The notes under the pieces are model-generated. The model worked only from the letters and a program-made list of their open reading frames with translations. It made no database searches and was not told the DNA's origin. DNA of 64,000 nucleotides. Source: Treponema sp. UBA4692. GTDB lineage: Bacteria; Spirochaetota; Spirochaetia; Treponematales; Treponemataceae. The stretch spans positions 62,001-126,000 of the forward strand of contig DHKO01000050.1 of the NCBI GenBank assembly GCA_002404895.1. The letters are read 5' to 3'. Shown in pieces: positions 41,101-50,139 of this stretch. Made by a program: the position numbers and the translations under genes. The number at the start of each line of letters is the position of its first letter. Position 1 is the stretch's first letter.

Positions 41101-44029
41101 CTTTCTCATCGACTTTCTGCTGCAAGTCAACAACTTTGTTGTCAACGCTTTTGTTAAGCTCGGAAACGCGGTCAACAACAGTCTGCGTCAATCCCTTAAC
41201 CTTGTCGTCAACAGCCGAGTCGAGGCTCGAAACTTTCATCTCAACGCTGCCGTCAAGGTCAGAGACTTTCGCATTCACACGCTCTTCAAGACCGTCAACA
41301 GAATCTTTCACGCCTCTTTCAAGTCCGAGAATTTTCTCGTTGACTTTCGACTCCATATTCTGAACCGTGCTGCTGATTGCGTCTTCAAGGCTTCCTACGC
41401 GTCCGTTCACATCGCTTTCAAGATTTCCGACTCTTGTGTTCACAGAATCCTCAAGCCCGCCGACTTTCGACTCAACCGTGCTGTTAAGATTTTCAATTCT
41501 GTCAGTAACATTTTTTTCAAGCTCGCTAACCTTTGTCTCAACAGAATTTTCAAGATTTCCGACGCGTCCGTTCACATTGTTTTCAAGATTTTCAACAAGA
41601 GAAGTCACAGATTCCTCAAGACCGCCAACCTTGGACTCGACAATTCCATTCAGGCCTTCAACGCGCTCATTAACATCTTTTTCAAGACTTGCGACTTTTG
41701 TCTCAACTGCTTCATTAAGACTAGAGACTCTTTCGTTCACATTTTTCTCAAGCTCGCTCACCTTCGACTCGACAATTCCGTTAAGACCGTCAACGCGCTC
41801 ATTCACGTCTTTTTCAAGGCTTGAGACTTTAGACTCGACTGTCTCATCAAGACCTGAAACCCGTTCATTGACGCTGTCTTCAAGACCGCTGACCTTCGAC
41901 TCAACAATATCGCTCAAATCCGCAACGCGGTCGCCGACATTTTTCTCAAGCTCGCTCACCTTTGAATCAACCGAGCTTTCAAGATAATTAACCTTGTCGT
42001 TCACGCTGTCGTCCAAGCCGCCGACCTTTGAATCAACAAAATCCTTAAGGCCGTTGACTTTCTCGTCAACCTGCCCGACAATTCCCTGAACTTTCGAGTC
42101 AACATCGATATTAAGGCTGCTGATTTTGCTGTCAACAACGTCCTGAATTCCCGCAGTTTTTTCCTCGAGAGCCTTGTCCATCTCGGAGATTTTTTCAGAA
42201 ACCGTATTCTGAATAACATCGACTTTGCGGCTCACCTCGCCCTGAAGCTCCGAAACTTTTCCGTTCACATCGCGCTGAAGCTGCTCAACCGTTCCGTTCA
42301 CCAAGCCGGTAAGATTCTCAACATTCTGGTCAACCTCAGTCTGCAGGCTCGTGATTTTTGTGACCAAATCTTTCTGCAAGTCTGAGACTTTCTGCTCAAC
42401 ACCGTTTGAAAGCCCGTTGAATTTCTGCACAACTCCGTTCTGAAGCTCGGCAAACTTGTCCTCAACGCCGGTGCTCAAAGTCTGAAGCCTGTTTTCCGCG
42501 GAAGAAGTCATCGTGTTGATTTTATCGACAAATTCAGTAACCTGCGTGTTCACATCTGTCTGCATCGTGTTGATTTTGTTTTCAACCGCAGACTTGTATG
42601 AAGCGAGATGGTCGTCTGAAATTTTCTGGTACTTCTCGTAGGCCGCGCTTTCCTTCTCGTCCGCGCTCTGAATCGCGCTCTCGTAAAGTTTTCCGTATTT
42701 TTCCTGCAAAGCCTGAATCTGGCTGCCCAAGTCGTCGCGCAAAGTCTGGAGCGTTTTTCCGTTTCCGCTCACTTCTGCGGCAAGCTCCTTCGCCGTCGCC
42801 TTCGCGCTGCTCAAAGCCTCGCTCAAAGTTTTCTTAAGATTTACGCTCTCAGAGCCGAATTCGCGGTGCAAAGCCGCAGCTTTCTCCTTAACGCCTTTTT
42901 CTAGCTCCGAAATCTGAGCGGCAACGCCGTTCTTCATATCTGAAACCAACCCAGTTACACTCTGCTGGATTTCGGAAACCTGCGAATTCACCGAATTCTG
43001 AACTTCCGACATTTTGCTTCCGACATTCTGCTGAATTTCAGAAATTCGCTCCGCCGAGCTTTGCTCAAATCCGTTAATCTGGCTTTCAACGTTCTGTTGA
43101 ACCTGCGAAACCTGATTCTCAGAATTCTGCCTGATTTCAGAGATTTGGGAATCAAAAGAATTTTTTACGCTTGAAATCTGAGAGTCAAAATCTTTCTGCA
43201 TTTGTGAGATTTTTGAGCTGCTCGAATTTGAAAGCTCGTCAAAATTTGAGTCAAGACGCTCCGCAAGCTGCCTTGTCTGCTCATCAAGCGCGTTAAGAAC
43301 CGCGTTCTTGCGGTTCTCAGAATTTTCCTGCAATTTTGAGAAAGACTCGTCCTCAAGATTCTTCGCCTTCTCAACCGCGTTTTTGTAAGCCTCGCCAATG
43401 CTCTTGTTGATGTCTTCCAGAGCCGCCTGCGATTTTGAGAAAGACTCCTCGGAAATGTTTTTTATCTCCTCGGCCTTCTCCTTGTATTGATTCAAAAGCT
43501 CCGTTCCAATCAATTTAAGGCTTTCGTTGTTTCTTTTTGCGAATTCCGCAGAGATTTGAGGCAGACGCGACTCAAGTTTTCCTGCCTGCTTTTCCGTGCT
43601 GTCAAGACGAGTTGTGATTTTATCGATTATTGAAGATTCTTTTCTAACCTGAATCAGATTCTCCTCGACTTTCTGCGTCATCTCCATAAGCTCTTTGAGG
43701 ACATCGCCGTAAGCGTTTATTTTCTGCTCGATTGCATCGACTGTCGCAAACTGGCTGTCGAATTTCTGGCTTGCGTTCGAGAATTCCTCAATCTGCTTTT
43801 CAAGGCGGCGAACTGCGCCAACCGCCTGAGCCTGCCGCGTTTCCATATCAGCGGAGATTGAATTTAAATTTTGAGCCTGTTTTTCAAAGAAATCTGAAAA
43901 TTCTGAAATTCTTTTATCTGAATATCGCCTGACCTTGCCCATCGGGTCATCGTTGTGGTCAAACTTGCGGAAAACAATACCAACGGCAAAAGCGACTGCC
44001 GCAGACAGTAATATTGAAATTGCTAACAC
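38120..44029 (-). CDS. Giant spirochaetal coiled-coil membrane protein (SpiroCoCo-like)
   Basis: 1969 residues from a GTG at 44029, preceded by AAGGGTGGG about 11 nt upstream. An N-terminal membrane helix (about 2-20: AISILLSAAVAFAVGIVF) anchors it; nearly everything after is coiled coil. Residues about 545-1130 contain dozens of roughly 14-residue repeats of the type V(D/E)SKVSELEKNVNERV with Gly/Leu at the turn. The C-terminus (about 1910-1969) is a small HTH-like fold ending KRSISEIEMAIDMGLD. It probably forms a long filament or tether along the cell cylinder; the role is unproven. Confidence 0.85.
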   Translation of the reverse strand: MLAISILLSAAVAFAVGIVFRKFDHNDDPMGKVRRYSDKRISEFSDFFEKQAQNLNSISADMETRQAQAVGAVRRLEKQIEEFSNASQKFDSQFATVDAIEQKINAYGDVLKELMEMTQKVEENLIQVRKESSIIDKITTRLDSTEKQAGKLESRLPQISAEFAKRNNESLKLIGTELLNQYKEKAEEIKNISEESFSKSQAALEDINKSIGEAYKNAVEKAKNLEDESFSKLQENSENRKNAVLNALDEQTRQLAERLDSNFDELSNSSSSKISQMQKDFDSQISSVKNSFDSQISEIRQNSENQVSQVQQNVESQINGFEQSSAERISEIQQNVGSKMSEVQNSVNSQVSEIQQSVTGLVSDMKNGVAAQISELEKGVKEKAAALHREFGSESVNLKKTLSEALSSAKATAKELAAEVSGNGKTLQTLRDDLGSQIQALQEKYGKLYESAIQSADEKESAAYEKYQKISDDHLASYKSAVENKINTMQTDVNTQVTEFVDKINTMTSSAENRLQTLSTGVEDKFAELQNGVVQKFNGLSNGVEQKVSDLQKDLVTKITSLQTEVDQNVENLTGLVNGTVEQLQRDVNGKVSELQGEVSRKVDVIQNTVSEKISEMDKALEEKTAGIQDVVDSKISSLNIDVDSKVQGIVGQVDEKVNGLKDFVDSKVGGLDDSVNDKVNYLESSVDSKVSELEKNVGDRVADLSDIVESKVSGLEDSVNERVSGLDETVESKVSSLEKDVNERVDGLNGIVESKVSELEKNVNERVSSLNEAVETKVASLEKDVNERVEGLNGIVESKVGGLEESVTSLVENLENNVNGRVGNLENSVETKVSELEKNVTDRIENLNSTVESKVGGLEDSVNTRVGNLESDVNGRVGSLEDAISSTVQNMESKVNEKILGLERGVKDSVDGLEERVNAKVSDLDGSVEMKVSSLDSAVDDKVKGLTQTVVDRVSELNKSVDNKVVDLQQKVDEKVSALQQNVGEKVETLESDVQSKVNELQNVIQDKVGGLQTIVDTKVTKIVDGVQGKVQALEDAVNSNVSFLNTGVNDKVVKLKEDVDELLKEMEANVDTKVSALQDAVSDKVSSLQTEVVEKVNSLDQSVSEKCGTLQKNVTETVFSLNQEVSGKVESIETEVKSRVQKLEGDVETRISTLENSVDTRVNDANEKVDSALSAVQENLEKSTEGATDAAEKITRTVTQANLEMENFKKQSNEQISQVNAMLKEMLKNIAANYDAKQTDLLGIVDKQLDSYKKNIEYRFQKLEQTGSDIDALEGSLKGVLAKTQEDVLSEFSKFAQEQSGRYAQFREAIKKDSDAAEAKIAELESTLNTIKETASTNVSATLKDFEKNFGSDLKKRGDAIDDNLNQWKQDIESKLAVLSSENEEARRNLESKYSDDLKNRLAAIQDKNFETSDRFEASIQKTQMELQAQIDSVEQKMREFSEKNRNDLAAATSNSDAYIKGTLKTYGERLNELLNKTLSDTESNLSKMSEDVQNRSEANSANIDAMVGDFNAWRTQLKQQFEETKALYGSQLGTIEESSKQKLEELQAEFIHNFEEFKRNSLGQQNQLSASIDLLKQKIDDSVKNYSEESARLASEQKKLYEDMLAQAKSKLNDQNENSDKAVREVKSQIQAMKDQISAVQADNVMKMQNDATDLQTRFSEIDRQVKAFAAQMQVYQKADELKVQLDTQISDLKDEIGKIENYKSVVNELENHFSNIQKINEGMDSKLARFNQEKNHIDSIEGKFNRLVSLSDSMDKKINELQTTSDDLQSLQLTVRGFQETLGEISGRYDRLEKKQDMIDQVNFQVDKTFDNLKDIESRLDNVTRQAQLLPDTITAIQEKVDFITNNTGKINDAVDKITNLNSLVSDAEKRIEQVQKSREGIASTETRLQNLQHEIDDKFEILADLTKKDIDENPSEPESSGRLTPKDRETIKQLTRMHWKPEEIARRMKRSISEIEMAIDMGLD

Positions 44030-44090
44030 TTTTTTAACCCACCCTTAAAAAACAACTTGCTCGTATCTTCTATTTTTATGATTATGAATT

Positions 44091-44762
44091 TTATTTTAGC
44101 AAAATATCTATGAATTGGCGATAATTTGAGAAAACCACATCCGCCTGCCTAAGTTTTTTATTGAAGATTTTTTTCAGGCCGCAGGCGATAACCGCAGTTT
44201 TCATTCCGGCATTTTTCGCGCCGGCCAAATCATATTTTATGCTGTTTCCAACATACAAAATTTCTTCAGGATTAAGATTAAGAGAAAGAGCCAAAACTCC
44301 AAACGGATATTTTGAAGGCTTAAGCGCGCCGATTTCCTCGCTTCCAAGAACGCAGTCGCAATGCGAAGCAAGCCCCCAAACATCGCCTTTCTGCTCAGGC
44401 GGAAAATCCGAAAGAAGCGCGACTTTATATCCTTTTTCCTTCAAAAGCCGGAAAGCCTCGCCAACATTCTTGAAAGGCTTGATTTTCTTGAAATATTTTT
44501 TCAGCCCGTCGTAGACGATTTCCTTGATTTTAGATTTCGCCTCGGCAGCCGTGCAGCCGGTCTCCTCAGCAAAAAGACGCGCCTGATACTCGTAAAAATC
44601 AGAAAGGGGCGCAGTCCTATGAAGAATGTTCCGGACTTTATTATAATGAAGATAAAAAAACAAATGCTTAATCACATAAGGAATAAGCCTGATGTTCAGA
44701 GAAGAAGCCGGATAAAGAGTGCCGTCAATGTCAAAAGCAACAGCCTTGATGTTTTTAAGCAT
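44091..44762 (-). CDS. HAD-superfamily hydrolase
   Basis: 223 residues. HAD motif I is FDIDGTLYP (nucleophile and acid Asp), motif II LLSDFPP, motif III Lys in ALKPSKYPFG, motif IV VGNSIKYDLAGAKNAG. It is a phosphatase of unknown substrate. A TATACT hexamer is about 13 nt upstream of the ATG, with no Shine-Dalgarno. It lies 60 nt upstream of the giant coiled-coil gene on the same strand. Confidence 0.87.
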   Translation of the reverse strand: MLKNIKAVAFDIDGTLYPASSLNIRLIPYVIKHLFFYLHYNKVRNILHRTAPLSDFYEYQARLFAEETGCTAAEAKSKIKEIVYDGLKKYFKKIKPFKNVGEAFRLLKEKGYKVALLSDFPPEQKGDVWGLASHCDCVLGSEEIGALKPSKYPFGVLALSLNLNPEEILYVGNSIKYDLAGAKNAGMKTAVIACGLKKIFNKKLRQADVVFSNYRQFIDILLK

Positions 44763-44868
44763 AACGGTTAATTGTAGTATAAAAAACGATAGATATAAAG
44801 TAGATAAGCGCGAACAAAATTTTCACACACCGTCAAGAAAATTGTTTTTAAAGGAAAAACAAGCACCA

Positions 44869-44990
44869 TTCCGAACTCGAGCATTTTGCTGCTCGCTCTG
44901 TTTCGGAATCTACAAAAAGATGCTGAAACAAGTTCAGCATGACAACATTTTGAAATGAATTCAGCATGACATGCTTTTAAATGACGCTCT
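44869..44990. repeat. Family A dispersed palindromes
   Basis: CATTCCGAACTCGAGCA...TGCTGCTCG...TTTCGGAATCTAC, then ATGCTGAAACAAGTTCAGCAT and a further ATTCAGCATGACA. Non-coding, between the HAD gene and the exported protein. Confidence 0.7.
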
Positions 44991-45006
44991 TTAACAATCC
45001 AGCCGT

Positions 45007-46389
45007 CTAATTCGGGAAAAACCTGTCAGAAGAAAGAAGGCGCACAAGATGAACATAGCAGTCAGGATATTTTTTCGTGAACTGGGAAAGAGTCATCTCA
45101 GTTCCGTTCTCAAAAACTACGCAGCCGAACTGCTTGTTCTTGTCAAAATAAGGAAAAATCGCCGCGCACTGGTCAAAAACGTAATACTCAGGCTTTCCGT
45201 CCGCAGGCGCAATCCGTCTCCTCACAGCGGCAAGATAAAAATAAGTCGGCTCGGTTGAGGCAAGAACATAAAGAACCGGCTTCAAATTCTTGATTTCATA
45301 TCCTGTATTCTTGATGTAGCCCGCAACAGAAGTTATTCCTTTTGAAGTAACTTCCGAGCTGAAAGGCTCTATTTTAACATCGACTCCAGAATCCTCGTAA
45401 AGATAGTTTTTTCTCGTCTGGATTGAAAGGCGCGCAGCCGCAAGATTCCGCGTCCAGTCCAAAGTGAACGAAAGATTCTCTTTCTGGTTCTTGATTCCGG
45501 CATATCCGACAGGAGAAAAAGAAACAGTCGGGCGCAAAAGCGGACTCAAATACGTCGAGCTTCCTGCCTGCGGCTCAACAAGGCCGTCAACCAGCCATTT
45601 CACAAATCCAGCCTCAGAAAGTGTAAGCTTGTTCTCAGCCTTGTCGGAATCAGAAACAAACCGCTCTTTTCCGTCCGAAATCTTGACGGGGCTGTTGTTC
45701 TCGTCATAGCAGGCATCCCACTGATACTTGATTCTCGGAAGATTTTTTCTCACAACGCCAATCATCTGGAAAGTTCCTGAAAACTGCTCAGGATGAATGT
45801 CCGCGTATTTCCACGGAAGAGATTTTTCTGTAAGGCGCAGGACATCAAAAAATGAGGCTGTATAAAAGTAATCGAATTTAACTCCGACAGGAACTCCGCG
45901 CGCGGCAAAGCAGCCGTCAATCACAAAGTCCGCAGTTGATTTTTTCTGGTCCGAGGAAGGCGCAAACTGAACATAAACATCGCTGTCGGCGGCAAAATAA
46001 AATCTCACGTGAACAGGCTTTCCAGAGCGGCTGTCGCGCATCAAGACCCAAGAGCCGCACGCGTCTGCAGGATACTCGCTCACAGTCTTCTGCGTTTTTC
46101 CGCTTTCAGTGTAGACATCAACCGAAAGAAAAGTTTCCGGCGCGACAATCACAGAATTATAGACATCGCTTTCTTCCATTCTAATCTGAAAATTCTGCCC
46201 GATTGAATTTGAGCGAAGCTCCGTGCGCTTTGAGCGCAATTCATTTATGTCAGAATAAAACCAGCTTTCCGCAGCCAAAGAGCGGATTCCGCTTGAATCA
46301 GGAACTTCCATTCTATTATATTCAGCCGCCAGAGAAAAAAACGGCAGCGCAAGAATCAGAAAAAAGAAAAACTTGAATTTAGATTTCAT
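45007..46389 (-). CDS. Exported protein of unknown function
   Basis: 460 residues. The signal peptide is MKSKFKFFFFLILALPFFSLA. The mature protein is beta-rich with aromatic strands (YVQFAPSS, FYFAADSD, YFYTASFFDV) and no domain I can name. It could be a spirochaete periplasmic or outer-membrane-associated protein. No Shine-Dalgarno is clear. It is alone between repeats and is not obviously linked to neighbours. Confidence 0.75.
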   Translation of the reverse strand: MKSKFKFFFFLILALPFFSLAAEYNRMEVPDSSGIRSLAAESWFYSDINELRSKRTELRSNSIGQNFQIRMEESDVYNSVIVAPETFLSVDVYTESGKTQKTVSEYPADACGSWVLMRDSRSGKPVHVRFYFAADSDVYVQFAPSSDQKKSTADFVIDGCFAARGVPVGVKFDYFYTASFFDVLRLTEKSLPWKYADIHPEQFSGTFQMIGVVRKNLPRIKYQWDACYDENNSPVKISDGKERFVSDSDKAENKLTLSEAGFVKWLVDGLVEPQAGSSTYLSPLLRPTVSFSPVGYAGIKNQKENLSFTLDWTRNLAAARLSIQTRKNYLYEDSGVDVKIEPFSSEVTSKGITSVAGYIKNTGYEIKNLKPVLYVLASTEPTYFYLAAVRRRIAPADGKPEYYVFDQCAAIFPYFDKNKQFGCVVFENGTEMTLSQFTKKYPDCYVHLVRLLSSDRFFPN

Positions 46390-46489
46390 AATCAGATTTT
46401 CGGCAACTTTTGAAGAGTTTTGAACAGGGAATTTTCAGGACAAAAAGAGAAGCGACATTCCAAATAAACACGTTCCATTCCCGACAAAA

Positions 46490-46670
46490 CACACGCCATT
46501 CTGACAAAACGCACGTCATTCTGAACTTGTTTCAGAATCCATAAAAAGAAGATGCTGAAATAAATTCAGCATGACAATAACTTTAAAACACACATCATTT
46601 CGAACTCGCTCGGTTTCGGAATCTATAAAAAACCGCACGTCATTCCGAATTCATTTCGGAATCTGCAATT
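46490..46670. repeat. Family A dispersed palindromes
   Basis: CGTCATTCTGAACTTGTTTCAGAATC, then GATGCTGAAATAAATTCAGC, CATTTCGAACTCGCTCGG and CGTCATTCCGAATTCATTTC in a row. Four copies in about 180 bp, the densest array in the window. Confidence 0.75.
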
Positions 46671-47666
46671 TTATTTCGTTCCAATCACGTCGCGCATTTT
46701 CTCGGACAAGTCAAGCTCAATGTGGACATTCCTGAAGCCCGCTTTCTTGAAAAGCTCCGCGGTCTCCTCGGCGTTGTACTCGCCTGTCTCCATCAAAAGC
46801 ACGCCGTTTTTTGAAAGGTGCGCATAGCACTCAGGCACAAGCCGCCGAATCAAGGCAAGACCGTCATCGCTTCCGCTCGGATTTCCGTTTCCGTCAACAT
46901 CGCCGTCCAAAGCCAAAAGAGGCTCGCTCCGTCCGTCCTCCAAAAGCTCCACCGACTGCGAATGAGGAACATAGGGCGGATTCGTCACAATCACATCAAA
47001 AACAAAAGGAATTTGCTCAAAGAGATTCGACTGCACAAAACGGACACGCTGCCGCAAATCACCGCTTAAAAGCGACTGCACGTTTTTTTTCGCGACTTCA
47101 AGCGCGTCAAGGCTCAAGTCCGCAAGAACAAATTTCGGAAGATTATCCGTCTTCGCCCATTCCTCGCCGCGTCCGTCCAGAGCCGAAAACCTTTTTTCAA
47201 GCTCTCTCAAGACGCTAAGCCCCACGCAGCCCGAGCCTGCGCACATATCGCACACAAGCGGAATATATAATGGAAGATTTTTTGAAAAAGATGACGAATA
47301 TTTGTCCAGAATCTCATCGGCAGCAAAATCCACAAGGACTTCAGTGTCAGGCTTCGGAATCAGGACAGACGGATTCACGTAAAAATCAAGGCCGTAAAAT
47401 TCCTTATGACTCGTGATATAAGCGACAGGAAGCCCGTTTTTCCGCTTTTCCACAGCGGAAGCAATTTTTTTCTCAGTCCCGCCGTCAAGCTCAAAATCCC
47501 GGTGAAACAAAACCCAAGTTCTGTCGCGCCCAGTAAAATGAGAGATAATCAGGTCAACATCAAGAGAGGCGGTTTCCGCCTGACTTCTCAGAGACTCATT
47601 TCCAGACGACAAAAAAGCGGACTTTATAGATTTTATTGATTTCTGCCGGATTTCAGATATTTTCAT
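46671..47666 (-). CDS. prmC: Peptide chain release factor N5-glutamine methyltransferase PrmC
   Basis: 331 residues. It methylates the Gln of the GGQ motif in RF1 and RF2. N-terminal helical domain, then the SAM fold with VCDMCAGSGCVGLSVL and the catalytic TNPPYVPHS (NPPY 229-232). Long for the family because of inserts near 150-170 and 250-265. Its partner RF1 gene is at 48846-49922 on the same strand, separated by tRNA-Arg and gene remnants. Confidence 0.93.
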   Translation of the reverse strand: MKISEIRQKSIKSIKSAFLSSGNESLRSQAETASLDVDLIISHFTGRDRTWVLFHRDFELDGGTEKKIASAVEKRKNGLPVAYITSHKEFYGLDFYVNPSVLIPKPDTEVLVDFAADEILDKYSSSFSKNLPLYIPLVCDMCAGSGCVGLSVLRELEKRFSALDGRGEEWAKTDNLPKFVLADLSLDALEVAKKNVQSLLSGDLRQRVRFVQSNLFEQIPFVFDVIVTNPPYVPHSQSVELLEDGRSEPLLALDGDVDGNGNPSGSDDGLALIRRLVPECYAHLSKNGVLLMETGEYNAEETAELFKKAGFRNVHIELDLSEKMRDVIGTK

Positions 47667-47779
47667 TTTCAGGACAAATAAAGATTCAAAGCCCGCGATT
47701 TAACAAAAGCCACGTTCTGCGTCGGCAGAAACATAACTGTTCGGCGTTCGCTACGCTTCGAATCCTCGAAGCAAAATAC

Positions 47780-47853
47780 TGAGAGATACAGGATTCGAAC
47801 CTGCCACCTTCGCCTCCGGAGGGCGACGCTCTATCCAAATGAGCTAATCTCCC
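47780..47853 (-). tRNA. tRNA-Arg (anticodon CCG)
   Basis: The acceptor stem GGGAGAT/ATCTCTC (one G-U), D arm, anticodon stem TCGCC/GGCGA with loop CTCCGGA (anticodon CCG, reads CGG), variable AGGTG, and T arm GCAGG TTCGAAT CCTGT all fold. 74 nt; the 3' CCA is not encoded. Confidence 0.93.
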
Positions 47854-48220
47854 ATGTCAAAACTGACAAGCGTCAAAAAATGACAGATAAAATATTACTA
47901 AAAAAAACGATTTTCTGCAATTCAATAAGCGGCTGAAAAACACAGGCGGCTGCAAAAAAAAACGTTAAAGCGGAAGATGAAAAGTTCCAGGACTTTAGCT
48001 TTTTCTGCCGCGCGCCATTTATAAGCAGACATTCTCTCTTTCTTGTCTTCCGCCACTCATCAAGAAAACTGTGCGCTTTTCTCTTTAGAATAACAAAATT
48101 ATGCAGATTTTTAGAACAGATTCTATGTCAAAATTGCAGATTTCTAGAGTTAGAAAATTTACTTGATTACGTTTTATAACAATCACAAGACTAAAACCTT
48201 TACAAAATGCCGAAAAATTT
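47854..48220. other. Gene-poor stretch beside tRNA-Arg
   Basis: No intact gene. It holds only the N-terminal ATPase fragment at 48005-48091 and AT-rich DNA. Confidence 0.6.
48005..48091 (-). pseudogene. N-terminal fragment of DUF4143-type ATPase
   Basis: The minus frame gives ILKRKAHSFLDEWRKTRK then ECLLINGARQ, matching the start and Walker A beginning of DUF4143-family AAA ATPases. The P-loop GKT is lost right after GARQ and no start codon remains. About 29 codons survive. Confidence 0.65.
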
Positions 48221-48518
48221 CATTACAACTCGCCGAAAAAAATCTTTGTTATTGAAGATATGCCCGCTTGGAATACAGGGCTAGAATGTGATGCCGTTGT
48301 TCATCTTAGAAACGGAAAGTATGGTCTAATTGAAATAAAGCTGGGCGGCGACAGTTTAATAGAAGGAGCAAAAAATCTTAAAAAATTAAAAGGACTGCAT
48401 TGATACAACAAAAATGAACAAACCTTCATTTCTTATGTTTTTGACAGGGATTGGAAAATACGCCTACAAGCGAGAAGACGGTGTCTTAGTCGTTCCGATT
48501 GGAGTGCTTAAGAATTAG
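48221..48518 (+). pseudogene. C-terminal fragment of DUF4143-type ATPase, frameshifted
   Basis: The plus frame reads GLECDAVVHLRNGKYGLIEI and KLGGDSLIEGAKNLKKLK, then a stop at about 48400; the next frame continues DTTKMNKPSFLMFLTGIG to a stop at 48516-48518. This is the nuclease-like C-terminal domain of DUF4143 ATPases, broken by one frameshift. It is oriented opposite to the N-terminal fragment, so the gene was rearranged or two copies decayed. Confidence 0.8.
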
Positions 48519-48521
48519 AAT

Positions 48522-48707
48522 TTACAATAACGTCTCTTGACGCAGGCGCGCCTCACATAGGATAAGCCACATTTGCAAGAAACTTTCCGCGCCTTTTCCA
48601 GTTCTCGCTTTTTCCGCTCTGCTCTCAGCAAGATAGAGAAGTTCCATTTCATCCAATTTTTCTTTAACAGCCTCATTTATATAGGAAGATTTTGTTCTGT
48701 CTGACAT
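48522..48707 (-). pseudogene. Remnant of ribbon-helix-helix (RelB-like) antitoxin
   Basis: MSDRTKSSYINEAVKEKLDE then MELLYLAESRAEKARTG matches the helices of RHH antitoxins, but the beta strand before it is missing and the end after RTGKG is unlike the family. No toxin is next to it. It starts right after the prfA terminator. Confidence 0.55.
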
Positions 48708-48733
48708 TTCAGAAAATGCCGATTTTATAAAAA

Positions 48734-48766
48734 CAAAAAAACGGGAAGCCGCAAAAACAGCTTCCC
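48734..48766 (-). terminator. Terminator after prfA
   Basis: Minus-strand GGGAAGC (48766-48760) and GCTTCCC (48749-48743) are followed by GTTTTTTTG. It lies about 80 nt after the prfA stop. Confidence 0.85.
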
Positions 48767-48845
48767 TATAAGCGCCGAATGCTGAAATCAAACAGTTTTC
48801 TGCTCGCCTTGAATTCAGCATGGCGGCTATTTTTCAAAGAGCATT

Positions 48846-49922
48846 TTAGCTTTCCAGTGCCTTGAACTGCTCTTCCTTCGCGTAGACGTTGAGCGCGTCG
48901 AGCATCTCGTCCATGTTTCCCATCATAAAGCCAGGCAGATTGTGCAGCGTCAGGTTTATGCGGTGGTCTGTGATTCTGTCCTGAGGATAGTTGTACGTGC
49001 GGATTTTCTCAGAGCGGTCGCCGTTTCCAATCATGCTCTTTCTTGTTGAGGAACGCTCCGCGTCAAGCTTTGACTGCTCATAGTCGAACAGCCGCGCGCG
49101 CAGGACTTCCCACGCCTTTTCCTTGTTCTTAATCTGCGATTTCTGGTCCTGCTGGATTACAACAATTCCAGTCGGGATATGAGTCAGGCGAACGGCAGAG
49201 TCTGTTGTGTTTACGCACTGTCCGCCAGGACCGCCGGCACGCATTACGTCAACGCGCACATCGCCCGGATTTATTTTTATGTCCGCCTCCTCGGCCTCCG
49301 GCAAGACCGCCACAGTCGCGGTCGAAGTCTGGAGCCGCCCCTGAGATTCTGTCTGCGGAACGCGCTGAACGCGGTGAACGCCGGACTCAAAGCGCAAAGT
49401 TCCATATACAAATTTTCCCTTTATCTGGGTAACAATCTTGTTGAATCCGCCGACTTCAGTCTCCTGAGCCTCCACTGTCTCGTACTTCCAGCCTTTTCTG
49501 TCGCAAAGATGGCAGTACATTTCCCAAAGGTCGCGCACAAAAAGCGAAGCCTCGTCGCCTCCGGCCGCAGAGCGGATTTCAAGGATAATGTTTTTCTCGT
49601 CGAGAGGGTCAGGCGGAATCAATTTCAGCTTAATCTGCTCTTCAAGCTGCGGAACTTTTTCCTCTAGCGACTTCATCTCCTCGCGCGCCATTTCCTTCAT
49701 TTCAGGGTCGTCTTCCGCAGTAATCATCATTTTCGCGTCCTCGATTCCCTGCAAAGTCTTTCTGTATTCGTTTCCGACTTCAAGAACATCGGTCAAGTGG
49801 CCGTGCTCGCGCATAACATCCTTGTATTTTTTCTGGTCCTTAACAAGCTCCGGGTCTTGAACCTGCTCATTCACTTCCTCAAAACGCTTGTCCAATTCAT
49901 CAAGTTTCTTCAATAAGTCCAT
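48846..49922 (-). CDS. prfA: Peptide chain release factor 1
   Basis: 358 residues, the RF1 length. The GGQ loop (RAGGPGGQCVNTTDSAVR; Gln235) is the target of PrmC. The decoding region is VHRVQRVPQTESQGRLQTST. The start MDLLKKLDELDKRFEE is typical. It ends translation at UAA and UAG. A weak -10 (TATCTT) lies close to the start with no Shine-Dalgarno. Confidence 0.97.
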   Translation of the reverse strand: MDLLKKLDELDKRFEEVNEQVQDPELVKDQKKYKDVMREHGHLTDVLEVGNEYRKTLQGIEDAKMMITAEDDPEMKEMAREEMKSLEEKVPQLEEQIKLKLIPPDPLDEKNIILEIRSAAGGDEASLFVRDLWEMYCHLCDRKGWKYETVEAQETEVGGFNKIVTQIKGKFVYGTLRFESGVHRVQRVPQTESQGRLQTSTATVAVLPEAEEADIKINPGDVRVDVMRAGGPGGQCVNTTDSAVRLTHIPTGIVVIQQDQKSQIKNKEKAWEVLRARLFDYEQSKLDAERSSTRKSMIGNGDRSEKIRTYNYPQDRITDHRINLTLHNLPGFMMGNMDEMLDALNVYAKEEQFKALES

Positions 49923-50139
49923 AGATTTTAAGATACCGAATTTTTCGATTCTAGGAAATAGGAAGCGGTTTTTCGTCCGTCATATTGAATTTCACAATGT
50001 CATCCTGAATTTATTTCTGCTTTTTTCATTCAAAATGACACATTCAGTCTGAATTGATTTTTTTTTCATATAATTTTAATAAAATCTGCCTTTAACTTTT
50101 GCTTTTCAGGAATTACAATTAGATATATTGGAGATTCTG

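Noticed and set aside
41367..41987. 206-codon plus-strand frame with repeats
   Set aside because: Mirror of the 14-residue repeats of the giant coiled-coil gene; Ser/Thr/Phe-rich with no start signal.
49179..49667. 162-codon plus-strand frame
   Set aside because: Antisense to RF1, whose reading frame is beyond doubt.
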